Below, in pieces: positions 16,461 to 25,701 of a DNA stretch of 64,000 nt (position 1 is the stretch's first letter; every line of letters starts with the position of its first letter). The notes below the pieces were generated by a model. That model searched no databases. It had not been told where the DNA came from and saw only the letters and a list, made by a program, of their open reading frames with translations. The position numbers and the translations under genes were made by a program. This DNA comes from Mesorhizobium qingshengii (GTDB taxonomy: Bacteria; Pseudomonadota; Alphaproteobacteria; Rhizobiales; Rhizobiaceae), in assembly GCF_900103325.1 (NCBI RefSeq), contig NZ_FMXM01000003.1:434001-498000 (forward strand), written 5' to 3'.

Positions 16461-17699
16461 TCAGTTTCGCCCGTCGAGATGGCGGACCTTGCGCAGTTGC
16501 GGGAACAGCACCATCCACAGCCCGGCGACGGCGATCGCGCCGACGCCGCCGATCACGACAGCCGGCACCGTGCCGATCAACGCCGCCATCATGCCGGCGC
16601 GGAATTCGCCCAGCTCGTTGGAAGCGCCGACAAAGACCTGGTTGACGGCGTTGACGCGGCCACGCACATGGTCGGGCGTCCACAGCTGGATCAAGGTCTC
16701 CCGGATGTAGACGCTGAACATGTCGGTGGCGCCAAGGCAGACGAGTGCGACGATCGACAGCCAGGTGATGGTCGACAGGCCGAATAGCACGGTGAAGGCG
16801 CCGAACGACGCGGCGGAGCACAGCATGATCATGCCGGCGTGGTTGCGGAGTGGATGGCCGGCCAGCCAGATGGCGACGCAGATGGCGCCGACGCTGGGTG
16901 CCGAGCGCAGCAGGCCGAGGCCCCAGGGGCCGAGCTGCAGGATGTCGCGCGCGTAGATCGGCAGCAGCGCCGCAGCGCCGGACAGAAGCACGGCGAACAG
17001 ATCGAGCGAGATGGCGCCAAGCACGATCTTTTCGCTCCAGATGTAACCGAAACCGGCAAACAGGGTCTGCATCGTCGGCTTGTCGGTCTCGCTGCGCTGC
17101 GCTGGCCTCGGGATGGTGAAGATCAACACCCCCGCCGCAAGGATGAGCGCAGCGGCGGTGCCGTAGGCGACTTCCGCCGACACGCCGTAGAGCAGGCCGC
17201 CGGCGACCGGCCCGACGATGGTCGCGGTCTGCCAGGCCGACGAATTCCAGGCGATGGCGTTGGCGAAATCCTCAGATGGCACCAGATTGGCGAACAGCGA
17301 GGCGGAGGCCGGGCCGAAAAAGGCGCGGGCGACGCCGAACATGGCGAGCACGGCGAAGATCGGCAGCGGTCCGCTGATGCCGCGCAGCGTCAGGGCGAGC
17401 AGCGCCAGGGCACAGATGGCTTCGAGCAGCACCGCCAGCGCCATGATCAGCCGGCGGCCGAAGCGGTCGGCGACGACGCCGGTGACCAGCACCAGCACCA
17501 GCGACGGCAGGAACTGGACGATGCCGACCAGACCGAGATCGAGCGGGTCGCGGGTCAGGTCATACATCTGCCAGCCGACCGCGACGGAAACGATCATGGT
17601 GGCGAATGTGGTGAGGAAACGCGCCGCCCAATAGCTCAGGAAGGATCGGTGGCGGAACGCGGCGTAGCGCTGGTCCGGCGAGGTTTGTGCGGCAGTCAT
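16461..17699 (-). CDS. MFS transporter (DHA3/EntS-like family)
   Basis: A 412-residue integral membrane protein with about 12 transmembrane helices. The loop 2-3 motif VVADRFGRRLIMALAVL is the MFS signature, and AFFGPASASLFANLVP matches MFS_3-type proteins that export siderophores, macrolides or other small molecules. Substrate cannot be predicted. No siderophore genes lie beside it. The 129 bases before it (16331-16460, on its 3' side) and the 161 bases upstream of its start (17700-17860) show nothing clear. Confidence 0.88.
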   Translation of the reverse strand: MTAAQTSPDQRYAAFRHRSFLSYWAARFLTTFATMIVSVAVGWQMYDLTRDPLDLGLVGIVQFLPSLVLVLVTGVVADRFGRRLIMALAVLLEAICALALLALTLRGISGPLPIFAVLAMFGVARAFFGPASASLFANLVPSEDFANAIAWNSSAWQTATIVGPVAGGLLYGVSAEVAYGTAAALILAAGVLIFTIPRPAQRSETDKPTMQTLFAGFGYIWSEKIVLGAISLDLFAVLLSGAAALLPIYARDILQLGPWGLGLLRSAPSVGAICVAIWLAGHPLRNHAGMIMLCSAASFGAFTVLFGLSTITWLSIVALVCLGATDMFSVYIRETLIQLWTPDHVRGRVNAVNQVFVGASNELGEFRAGMMAALIGTVPAVVIGGVGAIAVAGLWMVLFPQLRKVRHLDGRN

Positions 17700-17860
17700 G
17701 GATTGAGGCCCCGTTGCGATGGCATCGGTTGGCGGGGCACTTCCACGATGGGCGCTGGTCCGACCAATGGAACTTCTAACAAAGTTCGCGGCGGGATGTG
17801 CGTCAAAATCAGCGCGCGATCAATAAATTTTCGGCTTGTCCGGCGGATTGCACGCGAGGT

Positions 17861-18961
17861 TTACCCGCGCAGCACGGCGGAAATGGCGTCGAGCCCGCCC
17901 CTCAACTCGGCTTCCGTCGGCCAGCCGAAACCGACGCGGAAGAAGCGTTTTTCCATTTCGAACCAGTGGCCGGGCCCGACATAGGTGCCGTGGTTTTCCA
18001 GCAGGTTGACGTAGAATCGGTCGAGGTCGAAGCCGGCATCGACATTCAAGCGGGGAAAGCCGACAACGCCACCTTCCGGCCGCACCCAATCGACCAGCGG
18101 CTCGTTGTCGATCCAGGCCTGGACGATGTCGCGGCGCCTGGCCATTTCGGGCAGCAGCGTCGCCAGAAAGGCGTCCCGGCGCTGCAGCATGCCGCGCGCG
18201 ATGCCTTCGTCGATGACGCTGCCGCAGATGCCGATCTGCTCCTTGGCGGCGAGGAATTTTTCCTGGAGCGCCGCATCCCTGGTGATCAGCCAGCCGATGC
18301 GGATGCCGGGAATGCCGAAGGCCTTGGACAGCGACGAGACGCTGATCGCCCGCGGGCTCAGCGAGGCCGCCGAGGGCAGGCGCTTGCCATAGGAGAGATC
18401 GCGGTAGGTCTCGTCGACCAGCAGATGGCAGCCGCTAGCCTCGGCGAGCGCGACCAAGGCATCGAGTTCAACCCGGCTCATCATCGTGCCGGTCGGGTTG
18501 TGCGGGCAGGTGACGCTGATCAGCCTGGTGTTCGGCCGCATCGCCGCCTTGACACGTTCGACATCGATGGCGAAGCCTTCCTCGAAGGCCAGGTCGACAA
18601 AGCCGATAGCGCAGCCGATCGCCCTCGGGGTTTCGATGTTGGTGGCGTAGTTGGGCCTGATGACGACGAGATGATCGTTCGCCGACAAAAGCGAAGTCGA
18701 GATGATGAACAGCGCGCCGGCGGCACCAGCGGTGACCAGGACATCATCCGGCGAGACGCCGGCGTCCTGCGCCGCGATCAGCGCGCGAAGGTCCTTGTCG
18801 CCGCGATGTTCGCCATAGAACAGCGTGAGATCAGGCAGCGACAGGCCGATATCGGAGAGCTTCTGGTCGGCGATCGAACTTTCGGAGAGATTGTGGCGGA
18901 TACGGTCATAGCCGTACTCTTCCGGCGCCTCTTTCTCGATCACCATCCTGGTGTAGTTCAT
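17861..18961 (-). CDS. Pyridoxal-phosphate aminotransferase, class I/II
   Basis: A 366-residue fold-type I aminotransferase. Visible: VTAGAAGALFIIS (phosphate-binding turn), PHNPTGTMMSRVEL (Asn that contacts the cofactor), LLVDETYRDLSYG (Asp and Tyr stacking on PLP), SLSKAFGIPGIRIGW with the Schiff-base lysine, and RVGFGWPT near the end with the substrate-carboxylate arginine. Specificity is not evident. The ATG at 18961, preceded by GGGGG, fits best, although a frame-matching ATG at 18997 would add 12 residues. Neighbours give no pathway hint. Confidence 0.88.
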   Translation of the reverse strand: MNYTRMVIEKEAPEEYGYDRIRHNLSESSIADQKLSDIGLSLPDLTLFYGEHRGDKDLRALIAAQDAGVSPDDVLVTAGAAGALFIISTSLLSANDHLVVIRPNYATNIETPRAIGCAIGFVDLAFEEGFAIDVERVKAAMRPNTRLISVTCPHNPTGTMMSRVELDALVALAEASGCHLLVDETYRDLSYGKRLPSAASLSPRAISVSSLSKAFGIPGIRIGWLITRDAALQEKFLAAKEQIGICGSVIDEGIARGMLQRRDAFLATLLPEMARRRDIVQAWIDNEPLVDWVRPEGGVVGFPRLNVDAGFDLDRFYVNLLENHGTYVGPGHWFEMEKRFFRVGFGWPTEAELRGGLDAISAVLRG

Positions 18962-19002
18962 CGCTTCACCCCCAACGAAACCGTCCGGTCCATCCAAGCC
19001 AC

Positions 19003-19044
19003 AAAAACGTGAAGCCTGCCAAGGCGGATTCGCCGGCAGGCTTC
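19003..19044 (-). terminator. Probable rho-independent terminator of mucR
   Basis: Read on the minus strand, a perfect 10-bp stem GAAGCCTGCC / GGCAGGCTTC (19035-19044 with 19011-19020) with an inner GGCG/CGCC stem is followed by ACGTTTTTG. It lies about 130 bases after the mucR stop and before the aminotransferase start, in the right orientation to end mucR transcription. Confidence 0.7.
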
Positions 19045-19076
19045 AATCAATCCATTGGCTCAGCGCCGAACTGCCT

Positions 19077-19176
19077 GAAGCGCGTCGCGTCGAGGCGGGT
19101 TCAGGCGACGCGCTTCAAGTCTTTTGTTTTATGCATGTCGTTGTCCCAAACCGCCGTGCACTTTTGGGCGACATGC
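19077..19176 (+). repeat. Two-stem palindromic interspersed repeat downstream of mucR
   Basis: Stem one is GAAGCGCGTCG (19077-19087) with CGACGCGCTTC (19106-19116). Stem two is GCATGTCG (19133-19140) with CGACATGC (19169-19176), enclosing CCCAAA...TTTGGG. It ends exactly one base before the mucR stop codon. The layout (stem, AAGTCTTTT, stem) is like the element at 1134-1238, and the second half is like 6431-6485. Confidence 0.75.
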
Positions 19177-19647
19177 CTAGGCCGAGGCCTTGGCCTTCCT
19201 GCCTTTGGTGCCCTTGGCGGGTACCTTCACAGGGGCGGCCTTGCGGCCGAGGCCGATCGACTTCGCCAGCAGCGAGCGCGAGGCCGCATAGTTGGGGGCG
19301 ACCATCGGGTAGTCCGCGGGCAAGCTCCATTTGGCGCGGTAGGCGTCCGGCGTCAGACCGAAATGCACGCCGAGATGACGCTTCAGGGATTTGAACTTCT
19401 TGCCGTCTTCGAGGCAGATGATGAAATCCGGGGTGACCGACTTCTTGGGGTTGACCGCGGGGACCAGCGGCGCCGCCACCGGGACCACCGGCTTGCCGAG
19501 CCCACTTATCGACGTGCTGACGCTGGCGATGAGATCGGGCAGGCCGGAAGCGGGCAAGCGGTTCTTCTCGACGTAAGCGGAAACGATGTGAGCGGTCAGT
19601 TCGAGAAGGTCGATGTCTTTACGGGCGCTGTCGTGGTCGTCGGTCAA
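19177..19647 (-). CDS. mucR: Ros/MucR family transcriptional regulator
   Basis: A 156-residue regulator. The N-terminal helical region (LLELTAHIVSAYVEKN) matches the oligomerisation part of MucR/Ros. The DNA-binding region is ICLEDGKKFKSLKRHLGVH with LTPDAYRAKW, and the C-terminus is Lys/Ala-rich. In Ros the zinc ligands follow C-x2-C-x9-H-x4-H. Here Cys78 and His91 are kept, but the second Cys is Asp81, and His95 lies one residue before the last ligand position, which is Phe96. Mesorhizobium homologues with altered or no zinc binding are known. Family members repress exopolysaccharide, motility and many horizontally acquired genes by binding AT-rich DNA. An AT-rich stretch lies upstream at about 19805-19862. 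Confidence 0.9.
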   Translation of the reverse strand: MTDDHDSARKDIDLLELTAHIVSAYVEKNRLPASGLPDLIASVSTSISGLGKPVVPVAAPLVPAVNPKKSVTPDFIICLEDGKKFKSLKRHLGVHFGLTPDAYRAKWSLPADYPMVAPNYAASRSLLAKSIGLGRKAAPVKVPAKGTKGRKAKASA

Positions 19648-19670
19648 TCTATCTCTCCGTCCAAGGCGAA

Positions 19671-19732
19671 TGACCCTGAAAATCGGATTCGATTTCCGGA
19701 AAGGATCATGCGCAAATCAAAATGCTACCGCG
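19671..19732 (-). repeat. Palindromic interspersed repeat, inverted copy 2, in the mucR upstream region
   Basis: On the minus strand this reads AGCATTTTGATTTGCGCATGATCCTTTCCGGAAATCG and on, in parallel with the second half of 1134-1238 (both share TTTCC, AAATCGAATCCGATTTT and the surrounding order). It lies 24 bases upstream of the mucR start, in the 215-base region between mucR and the ROK kinase gene. Confidence 0.65.
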
Positions 19733-19862
19733 TCGTCTGGGCGTCCGCGGGACGAACTGCGTTATCGTGGCGCGGAATTCCTAGTCGGCAAATCTGCACA
19801 ACGCAATGACTTGGTGTGGCGACACACATTATTTTGAACAACTATACTAAACAGTAACAATA

Positions 19863-20567
19863 TCAGATGATCAACGCCTTGTCGCGCCACAAGCGAAACC
19901 CGCCTTCGAAGGCGCGTGTGTTATCGCCGCGTCTGCTGTCGGCGGGCAATTCATCGAGCTTGTCGACATTGCCGCCGCCAATGACGACATAGTCCGGCTG
20001 CATGGCGGCGCGGAGCCGGTCGACGACGTCGAAGACATGTTTGCGCCACTTCTTCTTGCCGCGCTTTTCCAGGCCGCGTTCGCCGACATAGTCCTCGAAA
20101 CTCTTGCCATTCTTGTAGGGAAGGTGGGCGACTTCCATCGGCTGGGCGACATTGTCGACGATCATCGCCGCGCCAAGACCAGTTCCCAGCCCAAGGAACA
20201 GCATGCGCCCGCCCTCGTAACTGCCGACTGCTTGCATCAGCGCGTCATTGACCACCTTCACCGGTTTGCCGAATTGCGCGGCGAAATCGTAGCCGGCCCA
20301 ACCCTTGCCGAGATTGGCGGGGTCGGCCAACGGCCTGTTGTGGGTGACCGGGCCAGGATAGCCCATCGAGATGACGTCGTATGACAGGCCCTCGGCGAGC
20401 TTCGTCACCGCATCGGCCATCTGCTGCGGCGTCAGCCCGGGACCGGAGTCGGCGCGGCGCTCCGCGCCGCCGGCGCTGGTCAGGATCTTGACGTGCGAAC
20501 CGCCGATATCGATCGAAAGCACGATCTTTTCGACATCCGATGCTGGTTGCTTCACCGCTTTGGCCAT
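19863..20567 (-). CDS. ppgK: ROK-family sugar kinase, polyphosphate glucokinase-like
   Basis: A 234-residue ROK protein. The ATPase phosphate-1 loop is SIDIGGSHVKI, the catalytic Asp lies in VVNDALMQAVG, and phosphate-2 is FLGLGTGLGAAM. The segment HLPYKNGKSFEDYVGERG followed by EKRGKKKWRKHV resembles polyphosphate glucokinases, which phosphorylate glucose with polyphosphate, rather than ATP glucokinases with a zinc-binding CxCGxxGC motif, which is absent here. It lies 12 bases after zwf in the same direction and would supply glucose-6-phosphate to Zwf. The phosphoryl donor is inferred from resemblance only. Confidence 0.78.
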   Translation of the reverse strand: MAKAVKQPASDVEKIVLSIDIGGSHVKILTSAGGAERRADSGPGLTPQQMADAVTKLAEGLSYDVISMGYPGPVTHNRPLADPANLGKGWAGYDFAAQFGKPVKVVNDALMQAVGSYEGGRMLFLGLGTGLGAAMIVDNVAQPMEVAHLPYKNGKSFEDYVGERGLEKRGKKKWRKHVFDVVDRLRAAMQPDYVVIGGGNVDKLDELPADSRRGDNTRAFEGGFRLWRDKALII

Positions 20568-20579
20568 CGCATCATCCTC

Positions 20580-21956
20580 TCACTTCACCGGATCGATCCA
20601 GCCGTTGGGCGGCCCGAACCCGCTCATGACATCGGCGGGCCCCCATGTTCCCGGCTCGTAGATGTGCGGCGGCGTGGTGTCGCCAAGCACCGGGCCGACG
20701 ATGCGCCAGGCAAGTTCGCTGGCGTCTTGGCGGGTGAACAGCTGACCATTGCCGTTCATGGCGTCGCCGATCAGCCGCTCATAGGGCGGCATGTCGGCCT
20801 TGCTGTCGTCGAGCGCCGTCAGCTCGACCTGCTCGCCGATCATGTCGTCGCCGGACGCCTTGCGCTGGGCGCCGATGGCGATCACCACCTGCGGATCGAT
20901 GCGGAAGCGCACGTAGTTCTGGTCGGCCGGCGTGATCCGATCGAAGACGTCGAGCGGCGGCCGCTTCAGCCGCACCACCACCTCGGTGACATGAACCGGC
21001 ATGTTCTTGCCGGCGCGGATGAAGAACGGCACATCCCGCCAGCGCCATGTGTCGACGAAGAAGCGCACCGCCGCGAAGGTTTCGACCGGCGAATTCGGCG
21101 CCACGCCAGGCTCGGTGAGATAGCCCTTGAACTGACCGCGCACGACATCGTCTTTCGTCAGTGTCCGGATCGCGCGCAGCACCTGCACCTTCTCGTCGAT
21201 CAGGTCGTCGGCGGAGCGGCCGACCGGCGGCTCCATGGCCAGCAGCAACAGGATGTTGAGGAGATGGTTCTCGATGACGTCGCGGATGCAGCCGACATCG
21301 TCATAGAAGCGGCCGCGCCCCTCGATGCCGAAATCCTCCGCCATGGTGATCTGCACGCTTTCGACGAAGTTGCGATTCCAGATCGGCTCGAGCAAGGAAT
21401 TGGCGAAGCGGAAATAGAGCAGGTTCTGGATCGCTTCCTTGCCGAGATAGTGGTCGATGCGGAAGATAGACTGTTCGTCGAACACAAGGTGCAGCACCCG
21501 GTTGAGCCAGCGCGCCGATTGCAGGTCGTGGCCGAACGGCTTTTCCACCATCAGCCGCGCGCCATGCGCCGTGCCCGATTGCTCCAGCCCCTGGACGACC
21601 GTCTCGAACATGGTAGGCGGCACCGCCATGTAGTGCAGCGGCCGCTGGGCGCTGCCGAGCGCGCCCTTCAGCCTTTCGAAAGTGGCCGGATCGCGATAGT
21701 CACCGCTGACATAGCGAAGCAGGGACGCGAGCTTGGCGAACACCTTTTCGTCGATCTTGCCGAGCGCATGGACGATGCCGTCGCGGGCGCGCGCCTGCAA
21801 CTGCTTCAAATCCCAGGCATCGAACGCGACGCCGATCACCGGTTCGGTGAGCGTGCCCTTGGCGACCATCTGGTAAAGCGCTGGAAATATCTTCTTGTGG
21901 GCGAGGTCGCCGGTGGCGCCGAAAAGCACCAGCGTGTCGGACCGTTCCTGGCTCAT
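20580..21956 (-). CDS. zwf: Glucose-6-phosphate 1-dehydrogenase
   Basis: Oxidises glucose-6-phosphate to 6-phosphogluconolactone with NAD(P)+. The 458-residue protein begins with the dinucleotide motif [18 protein letters not shown], has EKPFGHDL, and the active-site signature [13 protein letters not shown]. Later come RGRFYDDVG and FIRAGKNMP. The ATG at 21956 was chosen because MSQER leads straight into the Rossmann strand. A longer reading overlaps gnd. It lies 22 bases after gnd and 12 before the ROK kinase gene. The 6-phosphogluconolactonase gene that often follows zwf is missing here. Confidence 0.95.
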   Translation of the reverse strand: MSQERSDTLVLFGATGDLAHKKIFPALYQMVAKGTLTEPVIGVAFDAWDLKQLQARARDGIVHALGKIDEKVFAKLASLLRYVSGDYRDPATFERLKGALGSAQRPLHYMAVPPTMFETVVQGLEQSGTAHGARLMVEKPFGHDLQSARWLNRVLHLVFDEQSIFRIDHYLGKEAIQNLLYFRFANSLLEPIWNRNFVESVQITMAEDFGIEGRGRFYDDVGCIRDVIENHLLNILLLLAMEPPVGRSADDLIDEKVQVLRAIRTLTKDDVVRGQFKGYLTEPGVAPNSPVETFAAVRFFVDTWRWRDVPFFIRAGKNMPVHVTEVVVRLKRPPLDVFDRITPADQNYVRFRIDPQVVIAIGAQRKASGDDMIGEQVELTALDDSKADMPPYERLIGDAMNGNGQLFTRQDASELAWRIVGPVLGDTTPPHIYEPGTWGPADVMSGFGPPNGWIDPVK

Positions 21957-21978
21957 GAGCGTGTCTCCCCTGCCGCCG

Positions 21979-22995
21979 TCACGAGCCGGCCTTCGGCTTC
22001 TCGACATGGCCGCCGAACGCATAGCGCATGGCGGACAACAGCTTGTCGGCGAATTCGGATTCGCCTTGCGAGGAGAAGCGGTCGAACAGCGCGGAGGACA
22101 GCACCGGTGCCGGCACGCCGGTGTCGATCGCCGCCTTCAGCGTCCAGCGGCCTTCGCCGGAATCCGAGACGCGGCCGCCAAAGTTCGCCAGCGATGCATC
22201 TGACTTCAGCGTGCTGGCGGTGAGGTCGAGCAGCCATGAGCCGATGACACTGCCATGCCGCCAGACCTCGGCGACGTTGGCGAGGTCGATGTCGAACTGG
22301 TAATATTCGGGGTTCTGCAGCGGACTGGTCTCGGCATCGGCGTCGCGCTTGACCTTGCCGGCATTGCCGGCCTTGAGGATGTTCATGCCCTCGGCATAGG
22401 CGGCCATGACGCCGTATTCGATGCCGTTGTGAACCATCTTGACGAAATGGCCGGCACCACTCGGGCCACAATGGAGATAGCCGAAGGGTGCGGTGCCGGC
22501 GGCCTTGTCCGGGGCAGGCGCGCCGGCATCGGCGCCGGGCGCCAGCGTGGCGAATATCGAATCGAGATGCTGGACCGCTTCGTCGGGGCCGCCGATCATC
22601 AGGCAGTAGCCGCGATCGAGACCCCAAACGCCGCCGCTGGTGCCGACATCGACATAGCTCAGGCCCTTATCCCTGAGCCTGGCCGCGCGATCGACATCGT
22701 CATGATAATAGGAATTGCCGCCATCGATGATGATGTCGCCGGGTTCCATCAGGGCCGCCACCTGATCGACGATCTTGCCGGTGATCGCGGCCGGCAGCAT
22801 CAGCCAGACACAGCGCGGCTTGGCGAGCTTGCCGACGAATTCCGCCATCGATGCCGCTCCGGACGCGCCGTCGGCCACCAGGGCCGCCACGCTGGCGGGG
22901 TTGATGTCGTAGACGACGCATTCGTGGCCGTCGCGCATCAGGCGCCGGACCATGTTGGCGCCCATCCGGCCCAGTCCCATCATTCCGATCTGCAT
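21979..22995 (-). CDS. gnd: 6-phosphogluconate dehydrogenase, decarboxylating (short, probably NAD+-type)
   Basis: Converts 6-phosphogluconate to ribulose-5-phosphate and CO2. The 338-residue protein has [29 protein letters not shown], the [17 protein letters not shown] region, and the catalytic lysine/asparagine segment [19 protein letters not shown]. The length is that of the short bacterial class, which lacks the C-terminal extension of the approximately 470-residue NADP+ enzymes and is mostly NAD+-linked. Start ATG at 22995. It lies between the GH15 gene and zwf, all in one direction. Confidence 0.94.
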   Translation of the reverse strand: MQIGMMGLGRMGANMVRRLMRDGHECVVYDINPASVAALVADGASGAASMAEFVGKLAKPRCVWLMLPAAITGKIVDQVAALMEPGDIIIDGGNSYYHDDVDRAARLRDKGLSYVDVGTSGGVWGLDRGYCLMIGGPDEAVQHLDSIFATLAPGADAGAPAPDKAAGTAPFGYLHCGPSGAGHFVKMVHNGIEYGVMAAYAEGMNILKAGNAGKVKRDADAETSPLQNPEYYQFDIDLANVAEVWRHGSVIGSWLLDLTASTLKSDASLANFGGRVSDSGEGRWTLKAAIDTGVPAPVLSSALFDRFSSQGESEFADKLLSAMRYAFGGHVEKPKAGS

Positions 22996-23044
22996 GGTTT
23001 CGTCCCTGTTTCCTAGAGATTTGCTGGGTTTGGAGAGGAAGGAT

Positions 23045-25462
23045 CTACCGGCTATCCTGCTCGGCTGACATGACGGAGAAGTCGACATTCTCCCAATCGC
23101 CGGTGCCGGGCCAGAAAAAAGTGAAAGTGAGTGTGGTTCCGCTGGGGAGGCTGGCCGTGGGTAGATCGGCTACGTGAATGCCGAAAGCGTTCTCTCTTGT
23201 CTGGCTGTCGTGGGCGGTTACCCAATTGTCGGTGCTCCAGTGGACGGTCGCAGCGGCCAACAGCTCGATGCGCAGCGTCTTGCCCACGGGGAGCGTTCGG
23301 ATCTTGTGGTTGAACCGCCAAGTCCTGAACGGCGATACGGTCCCGTCCTCGATGTAGCGCTTGACGCCTTGCGGCGGCATGTCGAAGACCGTGCCGTCGC
23401 GCAGCGAGCGCAGCAGCTTGATATGCTCCGAATGTGCCCAGACCAGCGGCATGGCGCTGCCCGAAGGGTGACCATGCAGCAGTTCGCGCTCGGTCAGGTC
23501 GGCGCCGTCCCAGACCTGCTCCGGCAACAGGCCGCCAAGCCCGGCCGAGCCTTCCAGCGCCGCCAGCAGGCTGGCCGCCTTGTCCATGCGCCCCGCCGCC
23601 AGCTCGTAATGGGCGCGTTCGCCGGCGAGCAACGGCCAGGGCCGGCCCTGGCCGGTTCCGTCGAAAGGCGCGCCGTCTTCGTGCTCGCCATAGCCGTCAC
23701 CATTGTAACGATACCAGAGCGGTCCTTGCGGCAGGTCGCAGCGCAATTGCGCATCGATGACCTTGGCGGTGTCGATCATCCGCGGATCGTCGGCCGCCCT
23801 CAACCCGAAGCGGACGAGCGCCAGCGCGTCGGGGCTGACAATTTCCTCGGCGGGCCGATCCGTATCGCCGGGAGGCCGGTTCTTTATCGGGACATAGCCG
23901 TCCTTCGGCGAGCCGGCCTCGGCGCTGTCGGGTGGCGCGATGCGGACGTAGTAACCATCGACGCCGGTTTCCTCGCAGATTGCCGTGCCGGTGACGTAGG
24001 TCCAGCGCTCGACCTGGTCATTCCAGCCATCGGCGGTCTCGCGCAGATAGGTTGCCGCGTCTTCCTTGCCGCAGGCGTCGAGCAGGTCTGCCGCGGCAAG
24101 CAGTGCCGCGATCTCGACGGCAAGCGTGAACGGGCTGTAGCCGGCATCTTCTTCCCATCGGTCCTCGCCGGTGACGGGTCCGTTGCGCACGACATAGGTG
24201 GCGGCGCGCTCGATCATCGGCAGGAAGGCGGAGACCCTGGCGCGCGGCAAGTGCCCGGCGCGGTGCAATGCGTCGGCCAGCAGCAGCGGAAAGGCGCATT
24301 CGTCCATCTGGATGCCGGGCCAATAGGCCGACCCGTCGAGCCAGGCGTTCTGCGGCCAGTGGCCGTCCGGTTGCTGGATGGAGCGCAGATAGCCAAGAAT
24401 CCGCAGTGCCGACGCGGCATCGCCGGCGGCGAGAAAGGCGCCCGCCGTTTCGACCAGATCGCGCGGCCAGACCAGATGGTAGCCGCCGAGATCGTCGTCG
24501 CCCTTGTTGAAGCCCCACGGGATCGACAGGCTGGCGACCGCGGCGCCCGGCACGGCGGTCGAGCGGTGCGTCGCCAGAACCGCGGTCGAGACGCGATAGA
24601 AGTTGATCCCGGATTCGCCATGCCGGTCCAGCGGCAGCAGGCCGGCCTGCCAGGTGCGCCAATTCCGGACGTAGGACCTGGCTGTCGCCGCAAAGCCGCG
24701 CTTCAGGCTGGCGAAGGCATTTTCAGCAGCCTCGTCAGGGGTCGCGCCAAAGCCAAGAGCCAGCAAAGCCGTTGTCTTCGCGCCGGAAAAGCCGATTTCG
24801 CCGGTCAGCGCGACATTGCCGTCCTCCGCGCGTTGGCAAGCCGGGTCAAGCTTGCCGGCATGATTGAGTTGCTGCCAGCCATCGGAGAAGCCGACATAGC
24901 CGGCCGAGCAGCTTGCCCATGGCAGCGACGAGGCCAGCGCCAGGCAGATGCCGCGCCCCGAGGCAAACAGCACCGGCTTTCCCTTGTGGTCGCCGACCCA
25001 AGCGGTGTTACCCATGCCGGCGTTGACCAGATGCGGCGCCAGCAAGGCGTAGACCCGGTAGTCGCTTGGCACGCCCTTCAGCGCCGTGAAGGTGATCTCC
25101 TGCAGCAGGGCGGGGCGGGCCGGGTCGGCGAGGATGCGCTTTTCGATCCGGTAGGCGCCGTCGGTCGCGGTGTTGACCAGCCGGTAGGCGGGCACACCGT
25201 CCTCGAACGGTTCGATGGCGTGCGCGGCATGGCGTTTTTCTTCCGAGAAGTAGCCGTCGGGGCCGGTGACGATCAGGCCCAGGTCGCGCGTGCAGGCGCT
25301 GTCGACGCGCGGATAGTAGACCTCGTTGAGAATGCCGTGGCTGATCGTGAACCAGATCCGGCCGGCCGGTGAAAGGGAGGTTCCGACGCCGCTCTTGGCG
25401 CTTGACGTCCAGCGTGCCGGAATTCCCGGGGCGCCCGGAGCAACGGTTGGCGTCACTGGCAT
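23045..25462 (-). CDS. Glycoside hydrolase family 15 (glucoamylase-like) protein
   Basis: An 805-residue enzyme resembling bacterial glucan 1,4-alpha-glucosidases. Order: N-terminal beta-sandwich domain (about 1-270, with PARWTSSAKSGVGTSLS and GILNEVYYPRVDSACTRDLG), linker, and the alpha/alpha barrel (about 300-690, with FNKGDDDLGGYHLVWPRDLVETA, GHWPQNAWLDGSAYWPGIQMDE and a late MPLVWAHSEHIKLLRSL, where the family's glutamates and tryptophans lie). A C-terminal small beta domain (about 710-805) has TLRIELLAAATVHWS. No signal peptide is seen, so it probably acts inside the cell on glycogen- or maltose-type glucans, or on trehalose. Start ATG 25462 has AGGAG upstream. Confidence 0.88.
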   Translation of the reverse strand: MPVTPTVAPGAPGIPARWTSSAKSGVGTSLSPAGRIWFTISHGILNEVYYPRVDSACTRDLGLIVTGPDGYFSEEKRHAAHAIEPFEDGVPAYRLVNTATDGAYRIEKRILADPARPALLQEITFTALKGVPSDYRVYALLAPHLVNAGMGNTAWVGDHKGKPVLFASGRGICLALASSLPWASCSAGYVGFSDGWQQLNHAGKLDPACQRAEDGNVALTGEIGFSGAKTTALLALGFGATPDEAAENAFASLKRGFAATARSYVRNWRTWQAGLLPLDRHGESGINFYRVSTAVLATHRSTAVPGAAVASLSIPWGFNKGDDDLGGYHLVWPRDLVETAGAFLAAGDAASALRILGYLRSIQQPDGHWPQNAWLDGSAYWPGIQMDECAFPLLLADALHRAGHLPRARVSAFLPMIERAATYVVRNGPVTGEDRWEEDAGYSPFTLAVEIAALLAAADLLDACGKEDAATYLRETADGWNDQVERWTYVTGTAICEETGVDGYYVRIAPPDSAEAGSPKDGYVPIKNRPPGDTDRPAEEIVSPDALALVRFGLRAADDPRMIDTAKVIDAQLRCDLPQGPLWYRYNGDGYGEHEDGAPFDGTGQGRPWPLLAGERAHYELAAGRMDKAASLLAALEGSAGLGGLLPEQVWDGADLTERELLHGHPSGSAMPLVWAHSEHIKLLRSLRDGTVFDMPPQGVKRYIEDGTVSPFRTWRFNHKIRTLPVGKTLRIELLAAATVHWSTDNWVTAHDSQTRENAFGIHVADLPTASLPSGTTLTFTFFWPGTGDWENVDFSVMSAEQDSR

Positions 25463-25701
25463 TCTGTTTCGGTCTCCTGGCCCCTTCCCTAGACCAGGAC
25501 GCGAACCCATTTCAATCATTGCACCGCGAGTTGATCGACTGTCGCAAAGAGGGCGTCGTTGACAGCACCGTTCGTAGATGTCCACTATTCCCCCGGCAGG
25601 GAGGCCCGGCGAAAATCGCGGATCGGCAGCACGCTCGGGCACGGGAGCGTCGCGGCTGGCCCGGCGTGGTCCGTTCAGTTGTCATGGGAGGTCTCAAAAC
25701 C

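Noticed and set aside
20493..22223. Plus-strand open frame of 576 codons
   Set aside because: Antisense to zwf and the end of gnd, no ribosome-binding site or recognisable domain.
23174..25372. Long open frame (732 codons) on the plus strand
   Set aside because: It is antisense to the GH15 gene, whose motifs are clear. The translated product is Arg/Gly/Asp-rich without family features, as expected for the complementary strand of a GC-rich gene.
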